Source of the DNA: Trichosphaerium sp. ATCC 40318
Lineage: Eukaryota; Discosea; Flabellinia; Trichosidae
Direction: 5' to 3'
Assembly: GCA_038496445.1 (NCBI GenBank)
Contig: JALMLS010000103.1
Span: 62,001-126,000, forward strand
Length of the DNA stretch: 64,000 nt
Part shown: positions 1 through 10,085 of the stretch, one piece after another
Position numbering within the stretch: position 1 is the first letter of the stretch
Layout of the letters: every line of letters begins with the position of its first letter
Translations under genes and position numbers: made by a program
Notes under the pieces: model-generated
Told to the model about the DNA's origin: nothing
Databases searched by the model: none
The model's input: the letters and a program-made list of their open reading frames with translations, nothing else

Positions 1-1423
1 TCTCTGATAGGTCTAACCCCTCTGTAATGGTACACACCAGTAGCCCTAAGAACATACTTCTCATACACAATACGTTGCCGTGCCATGAGATTAGTAACTA
101 ACCCATGTCTAGGCATGTCTGCTACAGCAAAAGCCCGGTAGTTATCTCTGGTTTTCGTGACATGGTGTAAAAGTACACCTTTGTACATATCAAGTTCATA
201 AAGTTTGAAGCTGTGTGTCTGTAATACACGCCAAATTAGAAAAAGGGTCGAAAGTAATCTCCATATCTCCTGAGGTATTATCTATATGTTTAGGACCTTC
301 TATAAGCGAACACTTCTAATACAAAGCTAAGTATAGAACAGAAAATGTTGCAAAAAAAAAGCCATTTATGTGTTAACTGCTTACTTTAATGTCCCATATT
401 GAGTACTCCCTGCTGTTCTTTGCGCAAGGGTCGACGAAATTACCGCCAGATGTATTTGAGAATCCGAGGGTTATTATATTATCAGAATCACCAAGCCACT
501 TGTGTGTAACACGTTTCTTTCCCAAATGTTGTGTTTGTATTTCGATTGCAACTTTTTTCTGTCTCGGATCTAAAATACTCAATGTAGAACTTGTTGTCAT
601 TGATAATAGAGATCCATTATAGTTCCAGTCTATCTTGCACACACAAGGTAGCTCTTCCTTCTCCTTGATATCAATACTATAAATAGAATCTCCCGTGTCA
701 ACCCTCCAAACAATCATTTTTCCATCTCTTCCTCCTGTTGACATAATACCATGTGCTACTGGATTAAAACAACACGTAGCAACACTAGCGTCATGACCTA
801 AATCGCTAAACTTAGAATACAGTACAAATGAATGTACAAGCAGCTACAATTAAAGGTAAAAACGAAAAGAGCAAAATCAGTTTTTTTTTTAATTTTTCTG
901 TGAAATAAAATTACCTCACGTGTACAACATAGTTAATTTGACAAATTAACTACACCGTTACTGTTGTATTACGTAAGGTATAATTTTTTCGTTTTCATAC
1001 CAATTAGTGAGCATTCTGGACCATCGTCTGTATTTTTCTGTAGATTCCATAATTTTACACTTCCAATGCATGATGTGGTGGCTATAATCTCTTCAAAGAA
1101 AGGATGGAATGTAAGGGTTGTAACAACATTATCATGTGCCTTGAAAGACGTTTTAGAAGCGCACTTTTGGTTAAGCAAATGACCAACATCTTCAAACGGT
1201 TAGTATACGGCCCACAAACTATCTAGAAACACTAAAAACTCAGTAAAATAGTCGTACCACACGTTCCGTTGGCTTTTTTGTAAGAAATAGCTAAAAATTG
1301 GCTGTTTACATCTATACAGCCTCCACCTGCGTAGAAACTATTTGGAGGCCATTCGCTAGTTGCGTTTGTAGGCTTTGCGCAAAATGTATGCCTATAAGTT
1401 GATCTTCGAACAAATCTACTCAT
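1..1423 (-). CDS. coronin-like WD40 actin-binding protein (3' end beyond window)
   Basis: Coronins bind F-actin and Arp2/3 and act at the cell cortex. Exons on the minus strand: 1258-1423, 1001-1189, 385-797, 1-315; all junctions are GT-AG and keep frame. The product starts MSRFVRRSTYRHTF, the typical coronin N-terminus. WD repeats follow, with FKAHDNVVTTLTFHP as the first clear blade, then LGDSDNIITLGFS and REYSIWDIK, the conserved coronin blade 4-5 region. The last exon carries HIDNTSGDMEI (coronins have DxDxSSG here) and MPRHGLVTN, matching the MPKRGLDV motif after the propeller. The variable region and C-terminal coiled coil would lie left of base 1. A general WD40 protein is the only alternative; the two coronin-specific motifs argue against it. 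Confidence 0.85.
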
Positions 1424-1838
1424 TGACCTTGAGTACGCTATAATAGGATCAAGTTTATCGCGTCAGTTAAGTGTGAGTTAATAACACAGCAAAAGAGCAA
1501 TCTGTAAAATGGGTAGAAGCTAGTGATGGTACTAATAAAACTTAAGCTACTGTAGCAAATTTTGGTTTATTGGCATGTTATTTGCTGTTAAAGGCGGGTA
1601 ATAAAGCCAAAAATCCTCAAGCTTCGTATTTTTTTCTTGGTTTTTTGACAATTGTTCCTGTAAAAATTGTCACAGTTCAATTACATAGCTGATAAGCTAT
1701 TAGTATGAGAAGTAGTGAATTAGTCTTCACCGGACAAGCACGTGACTTTTCAACAACAAGATTTCATTTTACAGTCTACTAGTTTCGTTCCGAAAGTGAC
1801 TGATGTATTGTACATGTCTGGAGTACAACTGTTAAGCA

Positions 1839-1893
1839 AAAAGCTAAGGGAGTTTGTAGGTTCAGTTTTGTACTACAAAGTTCCCTTAGCTTT
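1839..1893. repeat. inverted repeat, near-perfect 21-bp arms, 13-nt loop
   Basis: The left arm (1839-1859) and right arm (1873-1893) are reverse complements apart from one small mismatch region. No gene overlaps it. It could be a transcript-end hairpin, a miniature element or a small-RNA precursor; nothing in the sequence decides between these. Confidence 0.7.
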
Positions 1894-1968
1894 CCCAATT
1901 AAGGGTGGCCCATTTTTGACCCGACACTGTATTTCTACCGTGCCACTCGAGTGTTTTGTGTATGTGCA

Positions 1969-2084
1969 CTATAGATACTGGAGTGATATGCACACAGTAC
2001 TATGGATATTGTGCAATGGATATTTATTTAGCTATAGATACTGGAGTGATATGCACACAGTACTATGCAATGGATATTTATTTT
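1969..2084. repeat. tandem direct duplication, two units of 63 and 53 bp
   Basis: Unit one (1969-2031) and unit two (2032-2084) both begin with the bases ctatagatactggagtgata and end in tggatatttattt. Unit two lacks about ten bases near its end. This looks like a recent local slippage or duplication event. Confidence 0.85.
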
Positions 2085-3082
2085 GAAGCGCCTCTTCGGC
2101 GCCATGTGTGATGGGTACTACGCAGTAGCGGTTCCCTCCAACAGTAGCCATACGCTCGCCGTAATAGTGATCAGCTATTCAACCGACTAATCGCGTTTTT
2201 GGACAATACTGGGACACAAATATTTAACCTCAGAAGCTCGCGTTCCCTGTAGTAATAGTGATCAGTTATTCTACGGCTTGGTAAACGCTCAAACGCTCCG
2301 AGTAGTCACTGCAAAGAGCTATGCAGGAGGTATTATATTGTTGGTTTGTGGAGGGGCCCCTCCGTCTTTTCTGTCTTGAAACCTATTTTTATTCTGCGCG
2401 TTGATGTTTGGTTTTTTATTGTGGTTTACTTTATATACTCCCAAAGTACCCTTGTGGTACTTTATGAAGCAGTTTAAAACAAACATAAAGTTCGGAGTTA
2501 TAGGAGTGAGCTTCAGTAGCTGTTTATTAGCAATCATCCAGATACAAACGAGTTCTAATAGCAAACTGACTATTTTAATCGACCATTCTATTACACTTTT
2601 CTTCACGGACTCAGACGGTTTTGTTCGTACCTTTCAATGATATGTACATACCAAAAACTACAAGCAGACGTTTTGCGAGTGCTGAACTACCTCGGAGGTA
2701 GAAAATCTCATCCCTACACAAAATTTTTTTTGGAAGAACTGTTGTTACAGTTATTAGTTCATTCAATCAAAAATAACTTATTTGATAAAACTAAGGGATT
2801 CATTATTTATTCGGTAACAAGAGATTGACACTCGATGAAAGGTACCGACAGGGTTTACTAAAACTAGGAGACACCAAAAAAGAAAAAAAAGGAATAATAT
2901 TGACTTTTCCTCAAATCTCATCAAGGATTCTTTTTTTTTCTTATTATAACCCCTGCTCGCTATTCAATTAAAAAAAAATGCGAAAAAACAGTAGAGTTGT
3001 AGAAAAAAAAACCTCGAAGAGATTCAAACAAGGATCGGTTTTTTTTTTCCTTTTTTTTTCTTTTTCGCCATTTTCGTCTCCA

Positions 3083-6000
3083 TTAAAGCAAGACTTGCTC
3101 TCCAACGTCATCGTCTTCGTCTTCCTCTTCCTCCTCCTCTTCAGAATTGCCATAGTCTTCATCACGTGCTAAAAGCTCGTCTTCAGAAGCGTCCTCGATG
3201 CTATTATTGCTGTCATCATCGTCATCGTCGTCATCTTCAAACAAAGCACGACTACTCTCTGGGATCTCATTGGCAACAAACTCGCCAATCTCTGGAGCCA
3301 TACGTGCAATATGCTCAAGCTTCTCAAGAACAAGACGCAAGTGACCAACATACTGTCGTTGTTTACCACTAGGAACTTCTGGCTCGTTCTCAATCTCTTC
3401 ACATATCCTTTTAATGAATCCAGTAGACTGCATCCAGTTGATCAATAGGTCAGTATTCTCGCAGTAAAAGATTGTCTCAAGGAGATGTGTAACAATCGAG
3501 TGGAATACGTTTGAAAGCTTATGTTCAAAGAAAAGCTCAAGAACAACATCAACAATATTAGACGCGTAAATAGCACGGTCTACAATATCGTAATTCGTCA
3601 TGCATATTTGTAGGAGGGTATTTACACAGTCATGACGGAAAAATCCCAGATTGTTGTCAGTTTGACGCTCGAAAGGTGCTTCTTTTAGGTATTTTGCGAG
3701 GTAGGCGATTGGTGTGCCTTCTGTGTTGATTGGAGCCTCACCATCATCATTACCATTAGGAAGGTCCGCAGCAGGCTTTGGAGCAGGTAAGTCGCTACCG
3801 TTGTTGCTAAGCGGTTGAAGGAGTAGAGCAATTGGTGGTGGATGCTCATCGGTTTCATATACTTCTTCATTTGCGCATGCGGAAACCAGAAGGGTTACAA
3901 GCTCAATTGTGATCTTTGCTACAGGTAATGGCGCATCTCTGAATGTTACATTGTATACAGCTTCTGCGAACTCTGGAACCTCTAGTAGATACCTAATATG
4001 GGAAAAAACCGTTTAGATGGAGTTTAACAGATGTCAAGGAAAAATAAAGCGCTAAAATAATGCAAATCAACGCTTCGTACCTCTGGAGCTGTGGTACTTC
4101 CATTGAGAGTATTGTGCGCACTGTTTCGACGATGTTTTGTAGATATACTTCAGCCTCGTAGTCGAAAGTAGGTAGCTTAGCAATACGCTCTAAACTAAAA
4201 AGCAAGTGAGACAAACAACTAACGACATTGATGAAAGTAAAAAAAAAGAGAAAACTCTTTTTGGCCCAAAAAACGTACTTGACGCGTAGAAAGTGTACAA
4301 AATTGTATGTTTCAGCAAGATAATTAGACCATTGGAGTAATGTTTCAGTAGGATTAACCATATCTACAACGAATAACGATGAGAAAAGACCAAAAGAAAA
4401 AAAAAAGAGCGCCAGGGCTCTACAAAAACATAAAAACACCATGACATAGCGTTAGATATCACTAATAGGCGTTTAAAAGGGTACGTACCAGCTAATAATT
4501 GAAATACATGTTCTTTACCCAAATTCTTGGCAAGATCATCACCAAAGTGATAATTTGAATCCTCTTTGTGTCGTGTATCAATTATACTTTGAAGTTTTGT
4601 TGTTCTTGTAGATTTACAAAACAAAAAGTCCATTACTTTAAACCAATCCCAAGGATTGATGCCCTATTTAAAAATAAGAACATACGCATTGACAAACATT
4701 ATAAGAAAAAAAAAAACCAAGGCATTTCATGACAACAAGCCACAAAATAAGAACCAAAAAGAACACTTCGTTTGTGAATTCTCCTCCGGAAAAAAAAATG
4801 GCAAGAATTCATTAGATACTTGAAAAAACAAGTAATTTACCTCCATAGCGCCGTTGTGTACAAAATCAAGGAGTTTGTAGACAATATGAGGATATTCGAG
4901 AAGACATTCAGCAATCTCTTCGCTCGTTAATAACTCAGTAGAAAAATGAATCGCAGTTAATCGATTAGGTTGGCGTCTTGGGTCTACAAAAAAACGCAAT
5001 CAGCACGAGAAGCAACAAAAGACAACGTAAATAGAGTAAAAACTCTTTTTTGTTTCTAAATTCAAAACTTGCTTGACGTACCGTCAACGGTTACAAAATT
5101 GTTTCTGAAGCCTCCATTATTACATTGTGGGGCATCTGGGTCACAGCACCACCTATAGAAATATGTGAGATTCCATAATGTAGTGACAGAAAGCTATAGC
5201 GATAAAATACGCAAACAACTCGCTATTTTTTTTTTGATGTTCAAAAATAACCGGTTTCTTACCTCTCGGAATACTCTTCTTTGACTATAAATTTATGTTC
5301 ATGCTTACCAGGTGGTAATAGCACTTCAGTGACATGTTTCTAGACATGAATATTCAGTATTGCATCGATCTCAACGACAATAAAAGACTTTCGGAATTGC
5401 AAACGTTTTTTTGCCTTTAGAAAAACCAGCTCCAAAAACCAAAATACGTACACGGTCAATTGGATCCCATTGGAGTTTTTCACGTCTGTTCCAGTTATCT
5501 AGAAAAGCGCCCAAAATATAAACTTCACTCTCTCTTTTGGCCTCAAAAGTTATCCGTACTGCAATGTTACGCAGAAATATTAGCTTTCACAACACGTAGT
5601 GTTTAAATGCATTTAAGGAAAGTAGAAATTCTTCATTTTTTTTTCAATTTTCACAAAAAGGAAAAGAGTTATGGTTTACGTACCAACATACTTTTCTACT
5701 GGTCTAGGGAAGTTACCAAATGATAACTCCACATTATGAGGTGCAATCACGAGAGTCACTAGCGTATCTAAATTTTCTTCTTTACCGAGCAAAGTAATAA
5801 GCGACGGCAATTTGGCTTGAAAGTCCTAATAGATAATTATTAGCTAAAGATAAACAAGATATTTGAGACTCCAATTAAAAAAAAACGATGGTAGTTTTGC
5901 TACCAATCACCGCGTTTTTTGTCACAAATGAGAGTGTGTATGAATATTGTAGCGTGTGGTGGTGTAAAATAAAGCAGTAGAGCCAGAGTTAGAATCTCGT

Positions 6001-6371
6001 GTGGTAGTACTTACGTTTAAGAAGGTTTCATGAGTATTAAGATTGCATATAAGCTCTAGGAGCGTTCTTTTAGTGTAATCAATTGGACCACCTACAAGAG
6101 ATTTAGGTAATGTTGATTACTAATGAAGCAAAGTGAGAATTGCGCTGTATGCGATGTGACTACACGTTTATTTTGTAGCCGAACGCTTTAAGCACAAAAT
6201 AAGCATTTAAAAAAACTACGCTAACAAAGGTCTTCGCTACTAGACGTCGCTTTTTGCGTATTTCCTATGGCGCGAGATCTTACCAACATCAAAGGCAGGT
6301 GCGTCAAGTTCACGCGTAAGTTCATCTAACTCTTCCATCATTGAACCCTGTGTCGAAACCGCGGGTTCCAT
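3083..6371 (-). CDS. SAPS-domain (Sit4/PP6-associated) protein with N-terminal AMPK-type glycogen-binding domain
   Basis: SAPS proteins are regulatory subunits that target the PP6/Sit4 phosphatase. Eleven exons on the minus strand (3083-3992, 4081-4194, 4279-4363, 4489-4663, 4841-4983, 5082-5152, 5263-5339, 5452-5498, 5684-5825, 6015-6091, 6284-6371) join in frame to 642 residues. Residues about 170-520 resemble the SAPS helical repeats: TELLTSEEIAECLLEYP, INPWDWFKVMDFLF, LLQWSNYLAETYNFVHFLR, then the VGHLRLVLEKLEHIA end segment. Residues about 85-168 look like a CBM48/AMPK-beta glycogen-binding module: LPPGKHEHKFIV followed by an NNGGFRNNFVTVD close. The tail (about 590-642) is runs of Asp and Glu. 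The start at 6371 is the first in-frame ATG; an upstream exon is possible because a T-rich AG lies just before it. The SAPS call is firm in pattern; the glycan-binding call rests on motif similarity. Confidence 0.85.
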
Positions 6372-7504
6372 CCCATCAACAGTCTAAAAAAAAAATCGCT
6401 GGCTTGAAATGGTCAGACATTCTTATTCGCAATAAATAATTTTTGCGAGACGCTCTCCCTTCAGCACCACTAGTCTGTGCTTTTTGAAATAATTTTGGAT
6501 TAATTCTACTACGAGCACCCGAAACGTAATTCGCAACGTGAATCCTATTTAAATAGCACTTGATACGCGTATTTCGTGTTGCTTACTTTTCTCAATTCTG
6601 CTTTTTGTTAAAGGCGCAATTGCGTCATACGTAATTGTTTGAAGGTTGATACACGCGTAAGGACAACGCTAGCGTGTCATAACCCCATTTTGCGAGTATG
6701 TTACAGTTTGCGTTGTCGCAAAGTGAAACAAACCAGTTGTCAAAGGAAGCGCTTAGGAAGGCTACAATCGTTCATTAAACCAAAGTGAAGGTTGCACGTT
6801 AAAAGTGTAAGGCACAATGAGACGTTTGTTGAATCTCTTCGAGTCACGTAGGAGTAGTAAGTATCGTGTACTAACTCTACTAATATGACCTTTACTTTTC
6901 GGAATGCTGAACTGACATTTGCCAGGTTTGTTTTGCACGTGATAGGAGTGACAATAAATAAATCAAACCTAACAAATGTCAAGGTGGGACTAAGCACACT
7001 TTGTTAAAAGGGAGTGAATTGTCGAAGCTGTCAAACTTTCGGTGTCACTTAAAAGCGCACGTGAAGAAACAAGGTTTATTCAAGCCATGCCAATTTGGCT
7101 TACAGGGCACTAGTATCACATTGAGAACTTTGTTTTGCAGAAATTTTAGCGTACCTCAAAGATTCAATGTCGCTATGGTCAAACTGCGTAAAATTAAGTA
7201 TTATTAACACCACAACATGACAAACGGTAAGAGTTAGCAAAAACGCTACTTTCATTGGAACTGATTATGTTGTTATTTAGAAAATAGCGAATTTGTTCTT
7301 TACAACCACTGCGCACTTCGTAGTGTACAACGTACACTCTCAAATTAGGATAAAAAGTTTTTCCTAACGCCTCCAATTAGTTGGCTCTCTTTTGGGCGTA
7401 GTTACCTCTCCTTTCATCTCTATGTTCTTCAAGGGACGCTATATGCCAAAACTTGGTATGTTGTACAACATTAACGTTTAAACTGATGACGGCTAGGAAA
7501 CACT
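6372..7504. other. intergenic region between divergent genes
   Basis: It separates the SAPS gene (minus) from the small membrane-protein gene (plus). Open frames of 68 and 85 codons abut head to head near 7000 but have no recognisable motif and uneven codon use. No RNA gene is seen. Confidence 0.4.
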
Positions 7505-8332
7505 ATGACTGCCGTTAGTATAACTGCTGCAGCCGGTCTTGGCGGCTTATGCGCTTGGAAAATAAATAACATTATCGAGGATGAAAACGAAGGCATTGCA
7601 TGTACGTTTGTTGTCTAAAACCGCTACCGTGGAACTTGAATTAAAAAAAAAGCTGCCGATCATATCCAACAACTTTTATTCTTTACTGACGCTATATTTT
7701 AGCTATCAGAGAGCGTAGTTATCGTTTGTACTGGAATAGAGGACAAGAAGATCTGGATAAAGTCAGTTTAGTGAGCGGTTTAGCCGGCGGCCTACTTGGT
7801 GGTGCCATGTACGTTTATTGTTATCCCCGTTAATCGAACAACGCGAGGACACTAATTCTAGCCTCCAATTTCAGATTTTTGCTTGAACAAAAAACCGTTT
7901 TACTTTTACACTATTTTTGTGGACCCTTTTGGCCTTTATTTGCCTACAGTTTCATTAAAATACATTTTTGGTTGTTGTTTAACATGATAACATTAAATCC
8001 TCGTATTCTCAGATGACTCAAAACATCTGTGAACTCACTTCTTGGTAATTTGTTGAAACTCTGACTTCAGTAAATTTTTTTCTTCTCTTTCATCGTAATA
8101 CATACCTATTCTGACTTATTATCACAGTGGTATGGGCTACCTTCCTGGTACTCTTGCAGGTCTAGGACTTGGAGCAGCAGGGTTTATGGTAAACTCAAAA
8201 ATGACAGGCGAAGCCATGATTCAAGAGTTGAAGACTGAGGAAGTTGAACCAGTCGTTGAAGAAAAGATTTCAGTTGTTATGGATATTGATCCTGTACCAG
8301 AATTATCAGCAGAGGTTAAGGCTGAAGAGTAG
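7505..8332 (+). CDS. small glycine-rich two-helix membrane protein
   Basis: Three exons (7505-7601, 7703-7808, 8128-8332) join in frame to 135 residues. The first segment is hydrophobic and glycine-rich (MTAVSITAAAGLGGLCAW). A charged stretch follows, then a second hydrophobic region built from glycine zippers (GLAGGLLGGAIGMGYL and GTLAGLGLGAAGFM), which suggests tightly packed membrane helices. The C-terminal 40 residues are acidic (EEVEPVVEE to AEVKAEE). The glycine-zipper pattern recalls Tim17/22/23-type and other small mitochondrial inner-membrane proteins, but no diagnostic motif is present and I do not recognise the family. The second intron (319 nt) is long for this genome and could hide another exon. 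Confidence 0.7.
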
Positions 8333-8745
8333 AGGGAAAGTAGAGAAAAGAAGAAAGGGATATGTCCTTTCTTTTCCTATTTTATTCTTTGTTTTGTTGC
8401 TGCGTTACATTGGCTTTTAACCACTAATTACAGCCCAAACTTGTATTATTTTAGTTATTCATGATTGTATATGAAAGTCAAACTGATATGTAGCACAAAC
8501 CAAATAAACACTTACAACCTATTAATATCAAAAATAAATGTTATCTCTCGGTTTGTTGCACATGAAATCAAAGTGGTACTACTATTACCAAGCAGTGTTT
8601 CTACTCAACGGCGTTAATTCCTTGTCTGTTACCATAGTAAACTAGTCGCAAGTGTTGATCCTTCTAAATGTCAATGCGATTCAAGGTTGAGTTTTAAAAC
8701 CAAAAACACTATTCAAAGCGACGCCACGTACTAGAGAATAAAAAC
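8333..8745. other. intergenic region, no feature seen
   Basis: AT-rich sequence between two co-oriented genes. It starts with the probable 3' UTR of the membrane-protein gene. No open frame or repeat stands out. Confidence 0.4.
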
Positions 8746-9431
8746 ATGGTAATTGTTTGTTTAAAAACGCGTTACTTTGCTAATAGAATATTTATGCTTA
8801 GATAGCCAAAAAACAAGAGCTCCACAACCTTTTGAACCTTCCTTTGGAGTTACAACTTGATATCATTGAGACAGACATTGAAGTATATTTAAAATGGCCG
8901 CTTATCTCTAAACAAGCAGCAACAACAACAAGGTTCGATGTTTGCCTTAACAAACACAGAAAATGGATGAATTTCAAACGAAACAAACTAAGCAGACAGT
9001 GCTACTTTGTACACGGGATACAAGAAGGAGAATCAAAGATATGGCATTTAGATAGTGGCACCTTGAAGGGGAAGTGTAACTACGTAAATGGAAAAGTAGA
9101 AGGGGAGTACAATAATTGGTATTGTAATGGTAACTTACATTTTCAATGTCATTATGTCAATGGTAAGCGAGAAGGAGTTTACAGAAGTTGGTATAACACT
9201 GGTCAACTAAGAAGGCAGCAGTATTATGTAAATGGTAAATTCGAAGGAGAGTGTAAAGCATGGCATAAAGGAGGTAAATTGGCTGAACAGTGTTCGTATG
9301 TTAACAATAAACGAGAGGGAGTATATAAAGCTTGGTACTTCAATGGACAAATACAGCTACACTGTCGCTTTGTCAATGATAAACAACAAGGTTTGTTCTC
9401 ACGTTGGCTCTTTGACGGTACATTAATATGA
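8746..9431 (+). CDS. F-box-like protein with MORN-type repeats
   Basis: An ATG-only first exon (8746-8748), a 53-nt GTAATT...TTAG intron (8749-8801) and exon 8802-9431 give about 210 residues. Without that intron the reading frame has no ATG. The N-terminus (LNLPLELQLDIIETD) is an F-box-like helix pair. Six or seven repeats of about 23 residues follow, of the form YVNGKxEGxYxxWYxNGxL (for example VNGKREGVYRSWYNTGQL), the MORN-2/YwqK-like repeat. The paralogue at 16752-17411 shares the N-terminus, including KWPL and ATTTRFD. Such F-box plus MORN-type proteins are also common in amoeba-infecting giant viruses, so exchange is possible but unproven. The likely role is as an SCF ubiquitin-ligase adaptor or repeat scaffold. 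Confidence 0.75.
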
Positions 9432-9596
9432 GTGTTTGTATGGTTAATAAATAGATGCAATCTTGTAACGCTATTTATGAAAATGTAAGAACATAATACT
9501 AATTACTATTCCCTATGCACGATATTGTTGGTATGTCAACAAACGATTATGCATATTCTATCGCATTAGTACAAACTGTGACGTAGTCAAAAAAAT

Positions 9597-9682
9597 GCAG
9601 AGAGTGGGATTCGAACCCACACGTGATTTTCATCACATTGTGTCTTAAGCACAACCTCATTAACCAATTCGAGCACCTCTGC
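9597..9682 (-). tRNA. tRNA-Leu (anticodon UAA)
   Basis: On the minus strand an acceptor stem GCAGAGG pairs with the 3' end CTCTCTGC region. The anticodon stem-loop is TTGTG-CTTAAGA-CACAA, giving anticodon TAA. A long variable arm (TGTGATGAAAATCACG) marks class II, and the B box is GGTTCGAATCC. Eighty-six bases, no intron. Confidence 0.93.
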
Positions 9683-9687
9683 GTATG

Positions 9688-9758
9688 TGGGATAACCAGG
9701 AATCGAACCTGAACTGCAGCACCTTCAATGCCATGTGCTTCCGTTACACCATTGTCCC
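9688..9758 (-). tRNA. tRNA, anticodon apparently GAA (Phe)
   Basis: Minus strand, starting GGGACAA and ending TTATCCCA. The A box (TGGTGTAACGG) and B box (GGTTCGATTCC) match consensus. The best fold puts TTGAAGG in the anticodon loop, so anticodon GAA (Phe). The acceptor stem has one C-A mismatch and the anticodon stem has two wobble pairs, so identity is less certain than for its neighbour. Only 5 bp separate the two tRNAs, so they may be co-transcribed. Confidence 0.7.
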
Positions 9759-10085
9759 ATTTGTTTATACCTACTATTCAATGAGATTGCACCGGATCAA
9801 AAAGTCATTTCTCAGTACTTGATCAAATACATACACTGTGAAATCATGTACGAACACGAAAAAATAAAAACATGTCAAACAGCATTTGGTCTCAACAAAA
9901 GTCTTGAATTTCTTTGAGTCGACTCGTACGGGTACTGTTGTTGCTACTACAATTACAAGTTTACCAGTATAAGTATTGGGAAAATTGTTTTTAGTATTCA
10001 CAAGCAGTTACTCTCAAGAATCAATTCAGTTAATTGATTTCGGGTATGATCGCTTAAAACAACCCAATTAACAAAAGAACTCAAT
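9759..10085. other. intergenic region, no feature seen
   Basis: It lies upstream of the arrestin gene and of the 5' end of the minus-strand tRNA. No gene-like open frame is seen. Confidence 0.4.

Larger units (their letters stand above)
1424..3082. other. intergenic region with hairpin and short tandem duplication
   Basis: No convincing gene is seen between coronin and the SAPS gene. It contains a 21-bp-arm hairpin (1839-1893), a direct duplication of about 55-63 bp (1969-2084), a repeated motif around gtaatagtgatcag (near 2163 and 2254), and long A and T runs at 2870-3060. Short open frames at 1742-2086 and 2319-2828 show no family motif and are not called. Confidence 0.5.

Noticed and set aside
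1742-2086. 114-codon open frame
   Set aside because: It is built partly from the tandem duplication at 1969-2084 and has no family motif.
8832-9431. MORN-type gene starting at a non-ATG codon at 8832
   Set aside because: An ATG-only exon at 8746 plus a 53-nt intron gives a normal start, and the paralogue at 16752 begins with ATG.
8746-9431. Toxin-antitoxin role suggested by the YwqK-like repeat name
   Set aside because: The repeat family name comes from database labels; the F-box-like start and eukaryotic context do not support such a system.
9688-9758. tRNA-Gln or tRNA-Ser instead of tRNA-Phe
   Set aside because: Those anticodon placements break the anticodon stem or lack U33; GAA gives the best fold, though identity stays uncertain.
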